Source: Halobacterium jilantaiense
GTDB taxonomy: Archaea > Halobacteriota > Halobacteria > Halobacteriales > Halobacteriaceae
Reading direction: 5' to 3'
Length of the DNA stretch: 64,000 bases
Assembly: GCF_900110535.1 (NCBI RefSeq)
Contig: NZ_FOJA01000001.1
Span: forward strand, 1,585,393 to 1,649,392
Shown here one piece after another: positions 8,637 through 18,602 of the stretch. Position 1 is the first letter of the stretch. Each line of letters starts with the position of its first letter. Both the position numbers and the translations under genes were made by a program. Below the pieces are notes generated by a model. The model was not told the DNA's origin. It saw nothing but the letters and a program-made list of their open reading frames with translations, and did not search any database.

Positions 8637-9899
8637 ATGAGAGTCATCCGGGAGGCGATGCTCGCCGACGGGCGAGTCCGCGACGTCCGACTCGACGGGG
8701 AGCGAATCGACGCAGTGGGCGAAGACCTCGACGGGGAGGCGTTCGTCGAGGCGGACGAGAGGCTGCTGTTGCCGGGGATGATAGACGCGCACGTCCACTT
8801 CCGGCAGCCCGGGTTCGGGCACAAAGAGACGTGGGCGAGTGGCTCCCGGAGCGCCGCTGCGGGTGGCGTGACGACCGTGGTCGACCAGCCGAACACGGAC
8901 CCGCCGACGGTGACTGGCGAAGCCTTCGACGAGAAGGCCGAGTTCGCTGCGGGGAGCCTCGTAGACTGGGGCGTCAGCGGCGGGGTGACCGCCGACTGGG
9001 ACCCCGACTCGCTGTTCGAGCGACCGCTGTTCGCGCTCGGTGAGGTGTTCCTCGCGGACTCCACCGGAGACATGGGCATCGACGCCGACCTGTTCCGAGC
9101 GGCGTGCCGGCGGGCCGCGGACGCGGGCGTCGTCGTCACCGTCCACGCGGAGGACGCCGACCTGTTCTCGGAGGACGCGAAGTCCCGCGACGACGCGGAT
9201 GCGTGGAGCGCGTACCGGGCGGCCGACGCCGAGGCGGCCGCCGTCGAGCGCGCGGTCGACGTGGGCAGCGAGGCCGGGGCCACGGTCCACATCGCACACA
9301 CGTCGACGCCGGAGGGCGTGGACGCGGCGCGGGCGGGCGACGCCACCTGCGAGGTGACGCCCCACCACCTCTTCCTCTCGCGCGAGGACCTCGACGACCT
9401 CGGGACGTTCGGCCGGATGAACCCCCCGCTGCGCAGCGAGGCGCGCCGCGAGGCGCTGTTCGAGCGGCTCGCCGACGGCCGCGTCGACGTGATAGCGACT
9501 GACCACGCGCCCCACACCGGCGACGAGAAAGACGCGAGCATCTGGGACGCGCCCTCGGGCGTGCCGGGCGTCGAGACGGCGCTCCCGCTGCTGCTCGACG
9601 CGGCGCGCGAGGGCGACCTCAGCTACGAGCGCGTGCGTGACGTGACGGCAGCGAATCCGGCCGACATCTTCGGCCTGCCCCGGAAGGGCCGCGTCGAGGC
9701 GGGCCGGGACGCCGACCTCGTGCTCGTCGACCCGGAGAACGCGCGTGAGATTCGGGGCGACGACCTGCACTCGAACGTCGAGTGGACGCCGTTCGAGGGG
9801 AAACAGGGGGTGTTCCCCGAGTGGACGATGGTGCGCGGGACCGTCGTCTGGGACGGCGACGAGTTCGCGGCGTTCGACGGCGAGAACGTCCGCCAGTAA
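8637..9899 (+). CDS. pyrC: Dihydroorotase
   Basis: This enzyme cyclises carbamoyl-aspartate to dihydroorotate, step three of UMP synthesis. The 420-residue amidohydrolase has the metal-binding DAHVHFR at residues 50-56, DQPNTDPP near 83-90, a TVHAED strand near 168-173, HIAHTST near 218-224, NPPLR at 262-266 and ATDHAPH at about 287-293. The mature length is typical of the archaeal type. The next enzyme of the path, dihydroorotate dehydrogenase, is encoded far away at 44747. The ATG at 8637 is preceded by a short GAGG. Confidence 0.95.
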   Translation: MRVIREAMLADGRVRDVRLDGERIDAVGEDLDGEAFVEADERLLLPGMIDAHVHFRQPGFGHKETWASGSRSAAAGGVTTVVDQPNTDPPTVTGEAFDEKAEFAAGSLVDWGVSGGVTADWDPDSLFERPLFALGEVFLADSTGDMGIDADLFRAACRRAADAGVVVTVHAEDADLFSEDAKSRDDADAWSAYRAADAEAAAVERAVDVGSEAGATVHIAHTSTPEGVDAARAGDATCEVTPHHLFLSREDLDDLGTFGRMNPPLRSEARREALFERLADGRVDVIATDHAPHTGDEKDASIWDAPSGVPGVETALPLLLDAAREGDLSYERVRDVTAANPADIFGLPRKGRVEAGRDADLVLVDPENAREIRGDDLHSNVEWTPFEGKQGVFPEWTMVRGTVVWDGDEFAAFDGENVRQ

Positions 9900-9902
9900 G
9901 CG

Positions 9903-10262
9903 TTAGACGCCGTACGGCGCGCCGGCGACGGCGGCACCGACCATCCCGCCGAGGCCGAACGCGATCAGGAGCGCCATCGCCTGTCGGCCGCTCTCGGCGG
10001 TCCAGCCCTCCGAGACGCCGAGTTCCGTCGAGAACCCCTCGATAGCGTCCCCGGACATCAGCACGCCCGACCAGCCGACGAGCCCGACGGCGAACGGGAG
10101 CGCGGCCAGCGGGAACGCCACCTCGCTGGCCTGCCGCGGACTGGTGCCGACGCCGAGGTGGAGGACGTAGAACAGGGCGAACGCCGCCGCAGCGCCGTAG
10201 CCGGCGGCGCGCGCGAACAGCCCCCAGTCGCGGCCCGCAACCTCGACGCCTGCCTGAGACAT
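9903..10262 (-). CDS. Small haloarchaeal membrane protein next to the peptide importer
   Basis: This 119-residue protein has three likely membrane segments (residues about 18-35, 47-66 and 93-115) and no recognisable domain. Its start lies 1 nt after the end of the importer permease gene upstream, so it is probably the last gene of that operon. Whether it contributes to peptide uptake or merely shares the transcript cannot be seen. It ends 3 nt from the end of convergent pyrC. Confidence 0.7.
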   Translation of the reverse strand: MSQAGVEVAGRDWGLFARAAGYGAAAAFALFYVLHLGVGTSPRQASEVAFPLAALPFAVGLVGWSGVLMSGDAIEGFSTELGVSEGWTAESGRQAMALLIAFGLGGMVGAAVAGAPYGV

Positions 10263-10263
10263 C

Positions 10264-11205
10264 TCAGTCGACCGTCTCCCGCATCCGCGGGTCGAGGGCG
10301 TCCCGCATGCCGTCCCCGAGGAGGTTGAACCCGAGGACGAGGATGGCGAGGAACAGCCCCGGGAAGACGGACATCCACCACTTCCCGGTGAGCAGGCCGT
10401 TCGAGACGCCGTTGTCGAGCATCAGCCCCCACGACGGCATCCCCGGACCCGCGCCGAACCCGAGGAAAGACAGCGCCGCGAAGTCGATGATGGCGAGCCC
10501 GTAGTTCAGCGTGGACTGGACGGTGACGGGCGCGAGGGTGTTCGGGAAGACGTGTTTCGCGAGCACCCGGAGGTCGTTCGCGCCGAGCGCCTCCGTGGCC
10601 TCGATGTACTCGTCTTCCAGCACTTTCAGCGCGGCTCCCCTGACGACGCGGGCGAACCGCGGCGTGTACACGAGCGTCAGCGCGATGACGACCTTCCAGA
10701 GGCCGGAGCCGAAGATGGCGACGAGCGCGAGCGCCAGCAGCAGCGACGGGAACGACAGCAGCACGTCCATCGTGCGCATGATGACGTTGTCGGTCAGGTC
10801 GCTGTAGTACGCCGCGATGATGCCGAGCGCGACACCGATGAGCGTCGACGCCGCGACCGTCACCGTGCCGTACTTCATCGCGATCCAGGCACCGTACAGC
10901 GTGCGCTTGTAGATGTCGCGGCCCGAGGCGTCCGTGCCGAAGATGTGCTGGTCGACGGGACCAGCGCCCGTCCAGCCCGGCCGCAGCCGGTCGGGGACGG
11001 TGCCGAGCTGCGACTGGGTCAGCGCGTTGAGGTCGTACGCGACCCGGGCGTAGACGGCGACGAGTATCATCCCGACGATGATCGTTAGCCCGATGACCGC
11101 GAGGCGGTTCGACAGCAGGTCCGAGAGGAACTGCGAGGACCGCAGCCGGTCGAGGGCCGTGCGGTCGTCCAGGCTGTTCGCGTCGGTTGCGGTGTCCGTA
11201 CTCAT
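10264..11205 (-). CDS. Oligopeptide/dipeptide ABC importer permease, OppC/DppC type
   Basis: This 313-residue inner permease starts with a soluble tail and about six membrane segments. Hallmarks are HIFGTDASGRDIYKR before the second segment, the EAA loop with EATEALGANDLRVLAKHVFPN, and SFLGFGAGPGMPSWGLML near the end. The ATG overlaps the OppB stop by 4 nt (ATGA), so the two are translationally coupled. An in-frame extension to 11817 overlaps the neighbour and is not coding. Domain and order are clear; substrate is not. Confidence 0.92.
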   Translation of the reverse strand: MSTDTATDANSLDDRTALDRLRSSQFLSDLLSNRLAVIGLTIIVGMILVAVYARVAYDLNALTQSQLGTVPDRLRPGWTGAGPVDQHIFGTDASGRDIYKRTLYGAWIAMKYGTVTVAASTLIGVALGIIAAYYSDLTDNVIMRTMDVLLSFPSLLLALALVAIFGSGLWKVVIALTLVYTPRFARVVRGAALKVLEDEYIEATEALGANDLRVLAKHVFPNTLAPVTVQSTLNYGLAIIDFAALSFLGFGAGPGMPSWGLMLDNGVSNGLLTGKWWMSVFPGLFLAILVLGFNLLGDGMRDALDPRMRETVD

Positions 11206-12359
11206 TGTTGGATGCGTGGGTCGAGGTAGCTGTACGTGATGTCGACGACGAGGTTCACGAGCGTGAACAGCAGGGCGAACGTCAGCACGGTGCCCTGGAC
11301 GAGCGGGTAGTCGTTGGCGTTGATGGCGGAGACCAGCATCGTCCCGATGCCGCCGATGCCGAAGACCGTCTCGGTGAGGACGGCACCGCCGAGCAGGCCG
11401 CCGAACTGGATACCGATGACCGTGACGACGGGGATGAGGGCGTTCCGGAAGCCGTGTTTCATGACGGTGATTTTCGAGCCCTGGCCCTTCGCGCGCGCCG
11501 TCCGCATGTAGTCCTGGCGCACGACTTCGAGCATCGACGACCGCATCATCCGGGAGATGAGCGCCATCGAGTAGACGCCGATGGTCACCGCGGGCAGGAA
11601 CAGGTGCATGACCGCCGACACCCAGGCGTCGAACTGGCCGAGTAGCAGGGTGTCGATGGTGACCATGTTCGTGAGCGGCCACGTCGTCCCGCTTGTGACC
11701 GTGACGATATCGAAGAACGGGACGGGGAGGCTGACGCCCGCCAATCCAACGTCGTACACCGCGAACCAGGGAGCGGGGATTGACATGTCGGCTGGCAGGA
11801 ACGTGAACGGGAGCCAACTGTTGTCGAGGAAGATGGTCGACCCGATGCGGCCGGACGCCGGGAAGATGGAGAGCGTCGTCGAGAACAGGAGAATGAGCAT
11901 CGGGCCCGACCAGTAGATGGGGATGGAGATACCGGAGAGCGCACCGATTCGTCCGACGTGGTCGGTGAGCGTGTCCTGTTTCACCGCCGAGATGACGCCC
12001 AGCGGGATGCCGAGGAGGATGCCGATGACCTGGCCGTACAGCGCCAGTTCGAGCGTGACCGGAATCTTGTCGGCCAGCACGCTGCGGACGCTGTCGCCCT
12101 GCGCAATCTGGTAGGACTGGCCGAAGTCGAACTGCACGGCGTCGACGAGGAACCGACCGTACTGGACGTACACCGGGTCGTTCAAGCCGAGTTCCTGCCG
12201 GAGCTGGACGACCTGCGACTGGGGGGCGCGCTGCCCGAGGATGACCCGTGCCGGGTCACCCGACGCCAGATGGAGGATGACGAACACGAACGTCGCCACT
12301 CCGAACAGGACCGGCACGAGCAACAACAGCCGTTTCAGAATGAACCGCTTGGAAGCCAT
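11202..12359 (-). CDS. Oligopeptide/dipeptide ABC importer permease, OppB/DppB type
   Basis: This 385-residue permease begins RFILKRLLLLVPVLFGVATFVF, the standard OppB first segment, followed by LRQELGLNDPVYVQYGRFL and the EAA loop near MRTARAKGQGSKITVMKHGFRNALIP. It is longer than bacterial OppB because of an extracytoplasmic insertion of about 60 residues around 185-245. It lies 63 nt downstream of the binding-protein gene and overlaps OppC by 4 nt. It is part of the importer encoded across 10264-17162. Confidence 0.93.
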   Translation of the reverse strand: MASKRFILKRLLLLVPVLFGVATFVFVILHLASGDPARVILGQRAPQSQVVQLRQELGLNDPVYVQYGRFLVDAVQFDFGQSYQIAQGDSVRSVLADKIPVTLELALYGQVIGILLGIPLGVISAVKQDTLTDHVGRIGALSGISIPIYWSGPMLILLFSTTLSIFPASGRIGSTIFLDNSWLPFTFLPADMSIPAPWFAVYDVGLAGVSLPVPFFDIVTVTSGTTWPLTNMVTIDTLLLGQFDAWVSAVMHLFLPAVTIGVYSMALISRMMRSSMLEVVRQDYMRTARAKGQGSKITVMKHGFRNALIPVVTVIGIQFGGLLGGAVLTETVFGIGGIGTMLVSAINANDYPLVQGTVLTFALLFTLVNLVVDITYSYLDPRIQQ

Positions 12360-12375
12360 GAATGTAGAGCGTCTG

Positions 12376-12396
12376 CCCGGACCTGTACAGCCCGGG
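12376..12396 (-). other. Stem-loop between binding protein and permease genes
   Basis: CCCGG (12376-12380) pairs with CCGGG (12392-12396) around a loop holding the palindrome CTGTACAG. It lies 27 nt past the binding-protein stop codon in the operon. Such a stem could stabilise the upstream message and raise binding protein over permeases; that role is an inference. No T-run follows, so it is not a terminator. Confidence 0.4.
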
Positions 12397-12422
12397 GGTT
12401 TGTAGTTTTCTCAGTCGCGCTG

Positions 12423-14180
12423 TCAGTTCATCTCGACGAGTTCGAGGTACGGCCCACCGACCGAACTCACCGTGTAGCTGTCGGCGTTGACCGACTGGTG
12501 GACGCCGCGGATGAGCTCCGCGTAGTCGATGAACATCCACGGCGCGTCGTCGTGGGCAATCTGGGACGCTTCGAGGTAGAGGTCGCGGCGCGACCCCTCG
12601 TCGTACGTGGTCTGGCCCTCGTCGACGAGTTCGACGTAGTCCTTGTTCACCCACGCGGCGACGTTCGACGCGTTCGCCTTGTCATCCCACGGGATGTGCT
12701 GCTGGTCGGCGGACAGCTCCGAGGCGTCCACGCCGGGGTGCAGCAGCACGTAGAGGAAGTTGTCCGGGTCGGCGTTGTCGGTGTACCAGCCGAGCAGGCA
12801 GGCGTCGTGGCGGCCGCCGTACGTGTACTCGATGTAGGAACTGAACGTCGAGAACTGGTTGATCTCGACCGAGACGCCGATCTCTTGCAGGTCGGACTTG
12901 ATTTGGTTCGCCGTCTGGAGCGGGCTCGGGTTGTACCCCCGGGGGTTCGAGAACGTCGCCAGCTCGAAGCTGAGGTCGGTCGCACCCGCCTCCTCGAGCA
13001 GGGACTGCGCCTCCTCGGGGTCGTGGGGGTACGGTTCGAGGTCGTCGTTGTGCCCGAGGACGTCCGGCGGGAGCGGCTGGTCGGCTTCCGTGGCGAAGCC
13101 CTGATAGATGTCGTCGACGATGGCCGACCGGTTGACCGCGAGCGTGATGGCGCGCTTCACACGGGGGTCGCGGAACGCCTCCTTCCGGGCGTGGTTGAAC
13201 GCCATGTAGCCGACGTTGATGCCGTTCTTCTGGACGACGGACGCGGAGCCCGAGCCGTCGACCTGCTGGATGGACTGCGCGTCGAGGTTGTCCGTGATGT
13301 GCGTGTCGCCGTTGATGAGGTCCTGCGCACGGGTCTGGTTCGACCCGATGGTCTTGAAGATGACCTGCGCGACGTTCGGGCCCTCACCCCAGAAGTCCTG
13401 GTAGCCGGACAGGAGGATGCGCTGGTTGGAGTTGTCGAGCTCCTCGAACATGAACGGGCCCGTGCCCTTGGGGTCGGTACCGAGTGAAGCCTGATCCTCG
13501 GGCGTCGCGCCGACACCCTCGATCTGTGTCTTCGACATGATGGCGGCGGCGAACATCGCGAGGTTCCGGACGAACGGCGCGTACCGCTGGCTGAGGTTGA
13601 ACTGGACCTCGTACTCCGAGGGAACCTCGATGGATTCGACCCAGTCCCCGAACGTCACCGAGGAGTACCCCGAGCGGTTGTCGGTGCCGAGGAAGTACTC
13701 GTAGTCCTCGTCGATGAACCGCCGGACGGTCGCGCGGACGTCCTCCCCGGTGACCTCTTCGCCGTTGTGGAAGGTGATGCCTTCCTTGAGCGTCACCGTC
13801 GCCGTGGTCTCCTCGAGGTTCCACTCGTTGGCGAGCCCGTCGGTGAGCTGCCCGCCGCTGCCGGGAACGAAGTCGATGAGCGTGTCGAAGACCTGGTTGG
13901 TGACCTTCGCGACTTCGCCGCTGGTGGTCTGCTGGGGGTCGTAGTTCGTCGGGTGGTCCCCGCGGGAGTACACGAGCGTCCCGCTGAGGTCGCTCCCGCC
14001 GTCGTCCTGTTCGGTCGTCTCGTCGGTTTCAGTCCCGTCGCCGGTGTTCTCGCTGGCTTCGGTGGTGTCCTCACCGCTGTCACCGTCGCCGCTGGAACAG
14101 CCGGCGAGTGACGTTGCGACGACTGTCGCAGCGCCGGCCGACTTCAGGAATGTGCGCCGGTCTACCGTATCACGTGGCAT
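12423..14180 (-). CDS. Solute-binding lipoprotein of the peptide ABC importer (family 5)
   Basis: This 585-residue extracellular binding protein starts with a Tat leader (DRRTFLKSAG, lipobox LAGC at about residues 25-28) and an acidic low-complexity linker to about residue 66. The mature part has SBP family 5 features: YDPQQTTSGEVAKVTNQVFDTL, WNLEETTATVTLKEGITFHNGE, a VNYMAFN-like strand (NVGYMAFNHARKEAFRDPRVKRA) and LLEEAG. It probably captures peptides or similar solutes for the permeases downstream. Its own promoter lies at 14204-14211, separate from the ATPase gene. Confidence 0.93.
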   Translation of the reverse strand: MPRDTVDRRTFLKSAGAATVVATSLAGCSSGDGDSGEDTTEASENTGDGTETDETTEQDDGGSDLSGTLVYSRGDHPTNYDPQQTTSGEVAKVTNQVFDTLIDFVPGSGGQLTDGLANEWNLEETTATVTLKEGITFHNGEEVTGEDVRATVRRFIDEDYEYFLGTDNRSGYSSVTFGDWVESIEVPSEYEVQFNLSQRYAPFVRNLAMFAAAIMSKTQIEGVGATPEDQASLGTDPKGTGPFMFEELDNSNQRILLSGYQDFWGEGPNVAQVIFKTIGSNQTRAQDLINGDTHITDNLDAQSIQQVDGSGSASVVQKNGINVGYMAFNHARKEAFRDPRVKRAITLAVNRSAIVDDIYQGFATEADQPLPPDVLGHNDDLEPYPHDPEEAQSLLEEAGATDLSFELATFSNPRGYNPSPLQTANQIKSDLQEIGVSVEINQFSTFSSYIEYTYGGRHDACLLGWYTDNADPDNFLYVLLHPGVDASELSADQQHIPWDDKANASNVAAWVNKDYVELVDEGQTTYDEGSRRDLYLEASQIAHDDAPWMFIDYAELIRGVHQSVNADSYTVSSVGGPYLELVEMN

Positions 14181-14201
14181 ACCCGGTAATAATTGGTCCT
14201 C

Positions 14202-14212
14202 GTGTTAAAAAT
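14202..14212 (-). promoter_or_regulatory. TATA-like element of the binding-protein gene
   Basis: The minus strand reads ATTTTTAACAC across this stretch, centred about 27 nt before the ATG at 14180. The spacing suits an archaeal TATA box for a leaderless transcript of the binding-protein/permease genes. Confidence 0.6.
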
Positions 14213-14303
14213 ACCGGTGGCCGTGAGCATTCCACATACGACGGGGTAGTCGCACCGAGTTCCCGCCTCCCGCTACAAACCCGTATTTGCGTAGTACCCG
14301 GCC

Positions 14304-17162
14304 TCAAGCGGCGTCGTCGTAGAGGTGGCAGGCCGCCGGCTGCTCGCCCCCGCCCAGCAGCGGTTCGGTCGTCTCACAGGGGCTCTCGAAGGCCTCGCGC
14401 AGCGTCTCCTCGGCGTCGGCCCAGTTCTCGGTCGCGAGGGCGTCGAACGCGCGCTCGACGACCGACCGCACCTCGCCGGTCGGCTCGGTGTCGAACTCGC
14501 GGGCCCAGAGCGCATCGACGAACGCCTCGCGGCTGGCGTCGCGGCCGCCGTCCGCGGGCACGTCCGTCGGCGACCCGCCCGCGGCGGTGTCGTCCGCGGC
14601 GTCCTCCCAGACGGTGTCCAGAGGAATCTCGCGGTTCTCCACTGTCTCACGGAGGTCCATCACCTCGCGGAACACGTCCTGCTCGACGTCCAGGTCGGCC
14701 GGCGGGATGACTTTCGGACACCGGGTGCGGAACCGGCAGCCGGACGGCGGGTCGATGGGGCTCGGAACGTCGCCCTCGAGGATGATGCGGTCGGAGGTGT
14801 CGGCCCGCGGGTCGGGCTCGGGGATGGAGGAGAGCAACGCCTCCGTGTAGGGGTGTTTCGGCGAGTCGAACAGCAGCTGGGTGGGCGCTGTCTCCACGAC
14901 TTTCCCGAGGTACATCACGGCGACGCGGTCACAGATGTGCCGGACGACGGAGAGGTCGTGCGCGATGAAGAGGTAGGTGAGGTCGAACTCGTCCTGGAGG
15001 TCCTCCATGAGGTTCAGAATCTGGGCCTGCACGGAGACGTCCAGCGCGCTCACCGGCTCGTCCGCGACGATGAAGTCGGGGTCGACGGCGAGCGCGCGGG
15101 CGATGCCGACGCGCTGACGCTGCCCGCCCGAGAGCTCGTGGGGATAGCGGTCGTACTGGCCGGGTTCGAGGCCGACGGCCTCCATCAGTTCGACGACGCG
15201 GTCGCGGCGCGCCTGCCGCGTGGACTTCTCGCCGGTGTCCTCGGGGAGGCCGTGAATCTGGAGTGGCTCCAGAATCGTCTTCCCGACGCTCTGACGGGGG
15301 TCGAGCGACGACAGCGGGTCCTGGAAAATCATCTGCATGTCCGTGCGCTTCGAGCGCAGCGCGTCGTCGTCGAGCGCCGAGATGTCGTCGCCGGCGAACA
15401 CGACTCTGCCGTCGGTCGGCTCCAGCAGCCTGAGGATGGACCGTCCCGTCGTGGACTTCCCGCAGCCGGACTCCCCGACCAGCCCGAGGGTCTCGCCCTC
15501 GTAGATTTCGAGGTCGACGCCGTCGACGGCCTTCACCGTCTGGGGCTCGCTGGCGAGCCACTTGTCCAGCCAGCCGTCGGCCCGCGAGAAGTACTTCTGG
15601 AGGCCGTCGACCTCCACGATTGGGTCGCCGGTGAACGTCTCCGACTCGGCGGCCACGCCCGTCGCGCCGGCGGCGTACTCCGAGGTGTCGAAGTCCTCCA
15701 TCACGCACTTCGAGCGGTGGTCCACGTCCTCGGGGCCGTGCTGGAGCGAGGGAATCTCGCCCTCGACACACTCGTCGTGTGCCCACGGACAGCGGTCGGC
15801 GAAGTGGCAGCCGTCCGGGAGGTCGATGAGGTCCGGGACGTTGCCCTCGATGGGCTGGAGGCGGTCGGTGTCTTCGCTGGGGATGGACTCCAGGAGCGCG
15901 TACGTGTAGGGGTGGCTCGGATTGTGGAAGATCTCGTCGACCGGTCCCTCCTCGACGATTTCGCCCGCGTACATCACGGCCACGCGGTCGCAGGTCTCGG
16001 CGACGACGCCGAGGTCGTGCGTGATGAACAGCACGGACATCCCGAACTCGTCCTGGAGGTCGTTGACGAGGTCGAGAATCTGGGCCTGGATGGTGACGTC
16101 CAGCGCCGTCGTTGGCTCGTCGGCGACGAGCAGCTGGGGCCGGCACGCGAGCGCGATGGCGATGAGCACGCGCTGTCGCATCCCGCCGGAGAACTCGTGG
16201 GGGTACTCGTCGAGGCGCGTCTCCGGCTCCGGGATGCCGACGGCGTCCAGAATCTCGACGGTGTCCGCGACGACGCGCTCGTCGGTGTCGCCCCTGGAGA
16301 GCGCCTCCCGGATGCCGTTCAGCCAGGAGTCCGAGCGCTTCTTCCCGTAGCGGTGGAGCCGCAGGCTCTCCGCGACCTGCTCCCCGACCGTGAGCGCGGG
16401 GTTCAGCGACGTCATCGGGTCCTGGAAGATCATGCTCATCTCGCCGCCGCGAACGTCCCGCATCGCGTTCTCCGGGGCGGCGGTGAGGTCGACGTGCGCG
16501 TCCGCGAGATGGACGTGTTCGTGGCCGTCCCCGCGGCTCCGCAGCACCGAAATGGGGTCTGCGGACGGGTCGACGTCCGCTCCGGCCGCGGGCTGGAGGG
16601 TGGCCTCGGAGAAGAAGACGAAGCCGTCGAGCGCGTCGAGGACCGCGTCGTCGAGGTCAGCGCCGACGGTCTCCGGGTCGTCGGCGTCCCCGTCGTCGCT
16701 CGCTTCGTCGTCCGTGGTGGCGTCGAGGCGGTCCGCGAACCCGCGGAGGTCGCCCGCGAGGTCGCCGGGGTCCGCCGTGCCGTCGAGGTCGTCGGCGATG
16801 CCGCGGAGTTCGGCCGGCGTCGACCCGACGGCGGCGTCCCCCCGGAGGTCGCCCGCGACCTCACGACAGGCCGCGATGGCGTCGAACGGGTAGGACGCGA
16901 CCGCGCCGTCGTGGTTCGCGACCAGTTTGGCCGCCAGCGTGGGCTCCTGGATGGTGACGCTGCCGCCGACCACGTCGCCCGGGTCGTCGACGAGTTGCAT
17001 CGCGGACAGCGCCGTCACGGACTTCCCGGAGCCGGACTCCCCGACCAGTCCGACGGTCTCGCCCTCCTCGATTTCGAGGTCGACACCGTCGACGGCCTTC
17101 ACGGCCCCCCGGCCGGTGTCGAATTGGGTGCGAAGGTTCGAGACGGAGAGGAGATCGGTCAT
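14304..17162 (-). CDS. Double ATP-binding subunit of the peptide importer (OppD-OppF fusion)
   Basis: This 952-residue protein fuses two ABC ATPases. Domain 1 has Walker A GESGSGKS (41-48), Q-loop [10 protein letters not shown] (246-255), FSGGM (324-328) and LLVADEP (344-350). Domain 2 has GESGCGKS (563-570), [10 protein letters not shown] (613-622), LSGGQ (677-681) and FIVADEP (697-703). Two insertions are unusual. About 160 acidic residues (72-235) sit between Walker A and the Q-loop of domain 1. About 105 residues (820-925) split the C-terminal cysteine motif, whose halves are GCRFRTRCP (808-816) and ACHLYD. An AT box near 17186-17194 fits a leaderless start at 17162. Confidence 0.93.
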   Translation of the reverse strand: MTDLLSVSNLRTQFDTGRGAVKAVDGVDLEIEEGETVGLVGESGSGKSVTALSAMQLVDDPGDVVGGSVTIQEPTLAAKLVANHDGAVASYPFDAIAACREVAGDLRGDAAVGSTPAELRGIADDLDGTADPGDLAGDLRGFADRLDATTDDEASDDGDADDPETVGADLDDAVLDALDGFVFFSEATLQPAAGADVDPSADPISVLRSRGDGHEHVHLADAHVDLTAAPENAMRDVRGGEMSMIFQDPMTSLNPALTVGEQVAESLRLHRYGKKRSDSWLNGIREALSRGDTDERVVADTVEILDAVGIPEPETRLDEYPHEFSGGMRQRVLIAIALACRPQLLVADEPTTALDVTIQAQILDLVNDLQDEFGMSVLFITHDLGVVAETCDRVAVMYAGEIVEEGPVDEIFHNPSHPYTYALLESIPSEDTDRLQPIEGNVPDLIDLPDGCHFADRCPWAHDECVEGEIPSLQHGPEDVDHRSKCVMEDFDTSEYAAGATGVAAESETFTGDPIVEVDGLQKYFSRADGWLDKWLASEPQTVKAVDGVDLEIYEGETLGLVGESGCGKSTTGRSILRLLEPTDGRVVFAGDDISALDDDALRSKRTDMQMIFQDPLSSLDPRQSVGKTILEPLQIHGLPEDTGEKSTRQARRDRVVELMEAVGLEPGQYDRYPHELSGGQRQRVGIARALAVDPDFIVADEPVSALDVSVQAQILNLMEDLQDEFDLTYLFIAHDLSVVRHICDRVAVMYLGKVVETAPTQLLFDSPKHPYTEALLSSIPEPDPRADTSDRIILEGDVPSPIDPPSGCRFRTRCPKVIPPADLDVEQDVFREVMDLRETVENREIPLDTVWEDAADDTAAGGSPTDVPADGGRDASREAFVDALWAREFDTEPTGEVRSVVERAFDALATENWADAEETLREAFESPCETTEPLLGGGEQPAACHLYDDAA

Positions 17163-17251
17163 TGGCCGACAACTGTGAGAAGCGACCACAAATACCTTCC
17201 GCCAGTCCGCGAGAGGGAACGCTTTTGCGTGCGGGTAATCCCCACACACCC

Positions 17252-17785
17252 ATGCCCAACGACCCCGACACTGTCGGTGACCCCGATACGCTCTCCGGTG
17301 ACCGTCTCTCCCACTGGGAGCGAGTGATGGAGGACATGGCCGCGACCGCTGAGGAGTACCGCGAGCGCGGCTGGGACGCCCACGAGGTCCACCCCGGCGA
17401 CATCGGGCTGTTCGCCGACGAGGAGACCGCGGGACGGACCGGCATCGACCTGCTCGCGCCCGACAACGAGTTCGACCCGGTCGCCGAGGCGTTCGACGCC
17501 GCGGGCGGCTTCGAGAACGCGGAAGTGTTCCGCGCTGACACCGGGAGTACCATCTTCTTCGTCGTCGCGCTGGAGTCCCCGGAGACGGAGACCGCCGTCC
17601 TGCTGCCCGCGTACTACAGTCCGCCCGAACACGAGGGGTTCATGGACGAGATATACGAGGCCGGCGAGGTCCGCATCCACGTCCGTCCGCTGAACGAGCG
17701 CCGCGTCCTCACGTTCGTCCACGAGGACCCGTCGCTGTTCCTGCCCGACCACGGCGAGCGAGACGGCGACGGCTCGACCGCCTAG
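17252..17785 (+). CDS. Conserved haloarchaeal protein, function unknown
   Basis: This 177-residue acidic soluble protein has no membrane segment, signal or recognised domain. Its core alternates strands and helices ([29 protein letters not shown]), and ends with [20 protein letters not shown]. The start at 17252 (MPNDPDTVG) is preferred over a longer frame because the element CGCTTTTGCG lies at 17220-17229, about 27 nt upstream, as in other leaderless genes here. It is divergent from the importer ATPase. Its stop overlaps the convergent gene's stop by 4 nt. Confidence 0.72.
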   Translation: MPNDPDTVGDPDTLSGDRLSHWERVMEDMAATAEEYRERGWDAHEVHPGDIGLFADEETAGRTGIDLLAPDNEFDPVAEAFDAAGGFENAEVFRADTGSTIFFVVALESPETETAVLLPAYYSPPEHEGFMDEIYEAGEVRIHVRPLNERRVLTFVHEDPSLFLPDHGERDGDGSTA

Positions 17786-18411
17786 TCGTCGCCCTCGATG
17801 GTGTGCCCGCAGTTCGGGCACTCCGTGCCGTCGTGTCGGAGTTCGTCGCTGGCCGCCCGCACGTCGCGCATCACCGACGAGATGCGTTCCTCGGCTTCGA
17901 GTTCGTCCTCGACGGCGAGGTCGACGCCCTCCACTTCCAGCAGGAACTTCGCGACCTCCGTCACCTCGTACATGAGGTCGTCGAGCTCGTCGGCCGTGAA
18001 GAAGTCGCACATCGCGCCGTAGAGGAACGTCGCGCCCGCCGTCCGCACCTTCTGCTCGAAGGACGCCCGCGCCTGATTGACCGCCTGCGGGCTGTACGTG
18101 TCCGTCATGAACGGCACGAGTTCGGGGAGGTTCTCCCCGATTTTCGTCATCTCCACGCCGGTCTCCGTGCGGAAGTCCGCGCAGAGCCGGGCGATGGCCC
18201 ACTCTCGGGCCGTGATGTACGTGCGCTCGCGGAGGAACTCGTTGACGCGCTCGTACTGCGCGCCGTTCATCTTCGAGAAGCGCGCGTACTGCCGGACGTC
18301 CGCGGGCACGTCGTCGGCCCCCGTTTCGGCGCTGGTGTCGTCGCGTTCGGCGACCGGTTCGACGGCGGGTTCGGCGTCCCAGTCGTCGGGGGACGACCGC
18401 TGGTCTGGCAT
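17782..18411 (-). CDS. DUF5806-like haloarchaeal protein
   Basis: This 209-residue protein matches the haloarchaeal family I recall as DUF5806: a variable acidic N-terminus to about residue 40, then a helical core with YARFSKMNG, ERTYITAREWAIARLCADF and TKIGENLPELVPFM. The C-terminus carries CPNCGH, half of a zinc ribbon. Function is unknown. The start is at 18411, where an AT box at 18437-18443 gives the usual 27-nt spacing. The two convergent stop codons overlap. Confidence 0.75.
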   Translation of the reverse strand: MPDQRSSPDDWDAEPAVEPVAERDDTSAETGADDVPADVRQYARFSKMNGAQYERVNEFLRERTYITAREWAIARLCADFRTETGVEMTKIGENLPELVPFMTDTYSPQAVNQARASFEQKVRTAGATFLYGAMCDFFTADELDDLMYEVTEVAKFLLEVEGVDLAVEDELEAEERISSVMRDVRAASDELRHDGTECPNCGHTIEGDD

Positions 18412-18602
18412 GTTGCTCGTCGTTTGCTGGGGTCGGCGCAAAAGGGTGTCGGGCGGGAGACTCCGACCAGCGAGAGGAGTCTCCGATTAAGCGAACGGCG
18501 ACCAGAAGGAGCCGTGAGCCGGGGCTCGAACAGAGTGAGAACGCGCTGCGACTGGCATCGGGCAGCCGAACGCTTTTGCCGGGCGGCGGCGACAGTCCGT
18601 CC

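Noticed and set aside
14325-17327. A 1000-codon plus-strand open frame
   Set aside because: It is antisense to the importer double ATPase, whose Walker motifs are unmistakable. The antisense product is Val/Arg/Asp low complexity.
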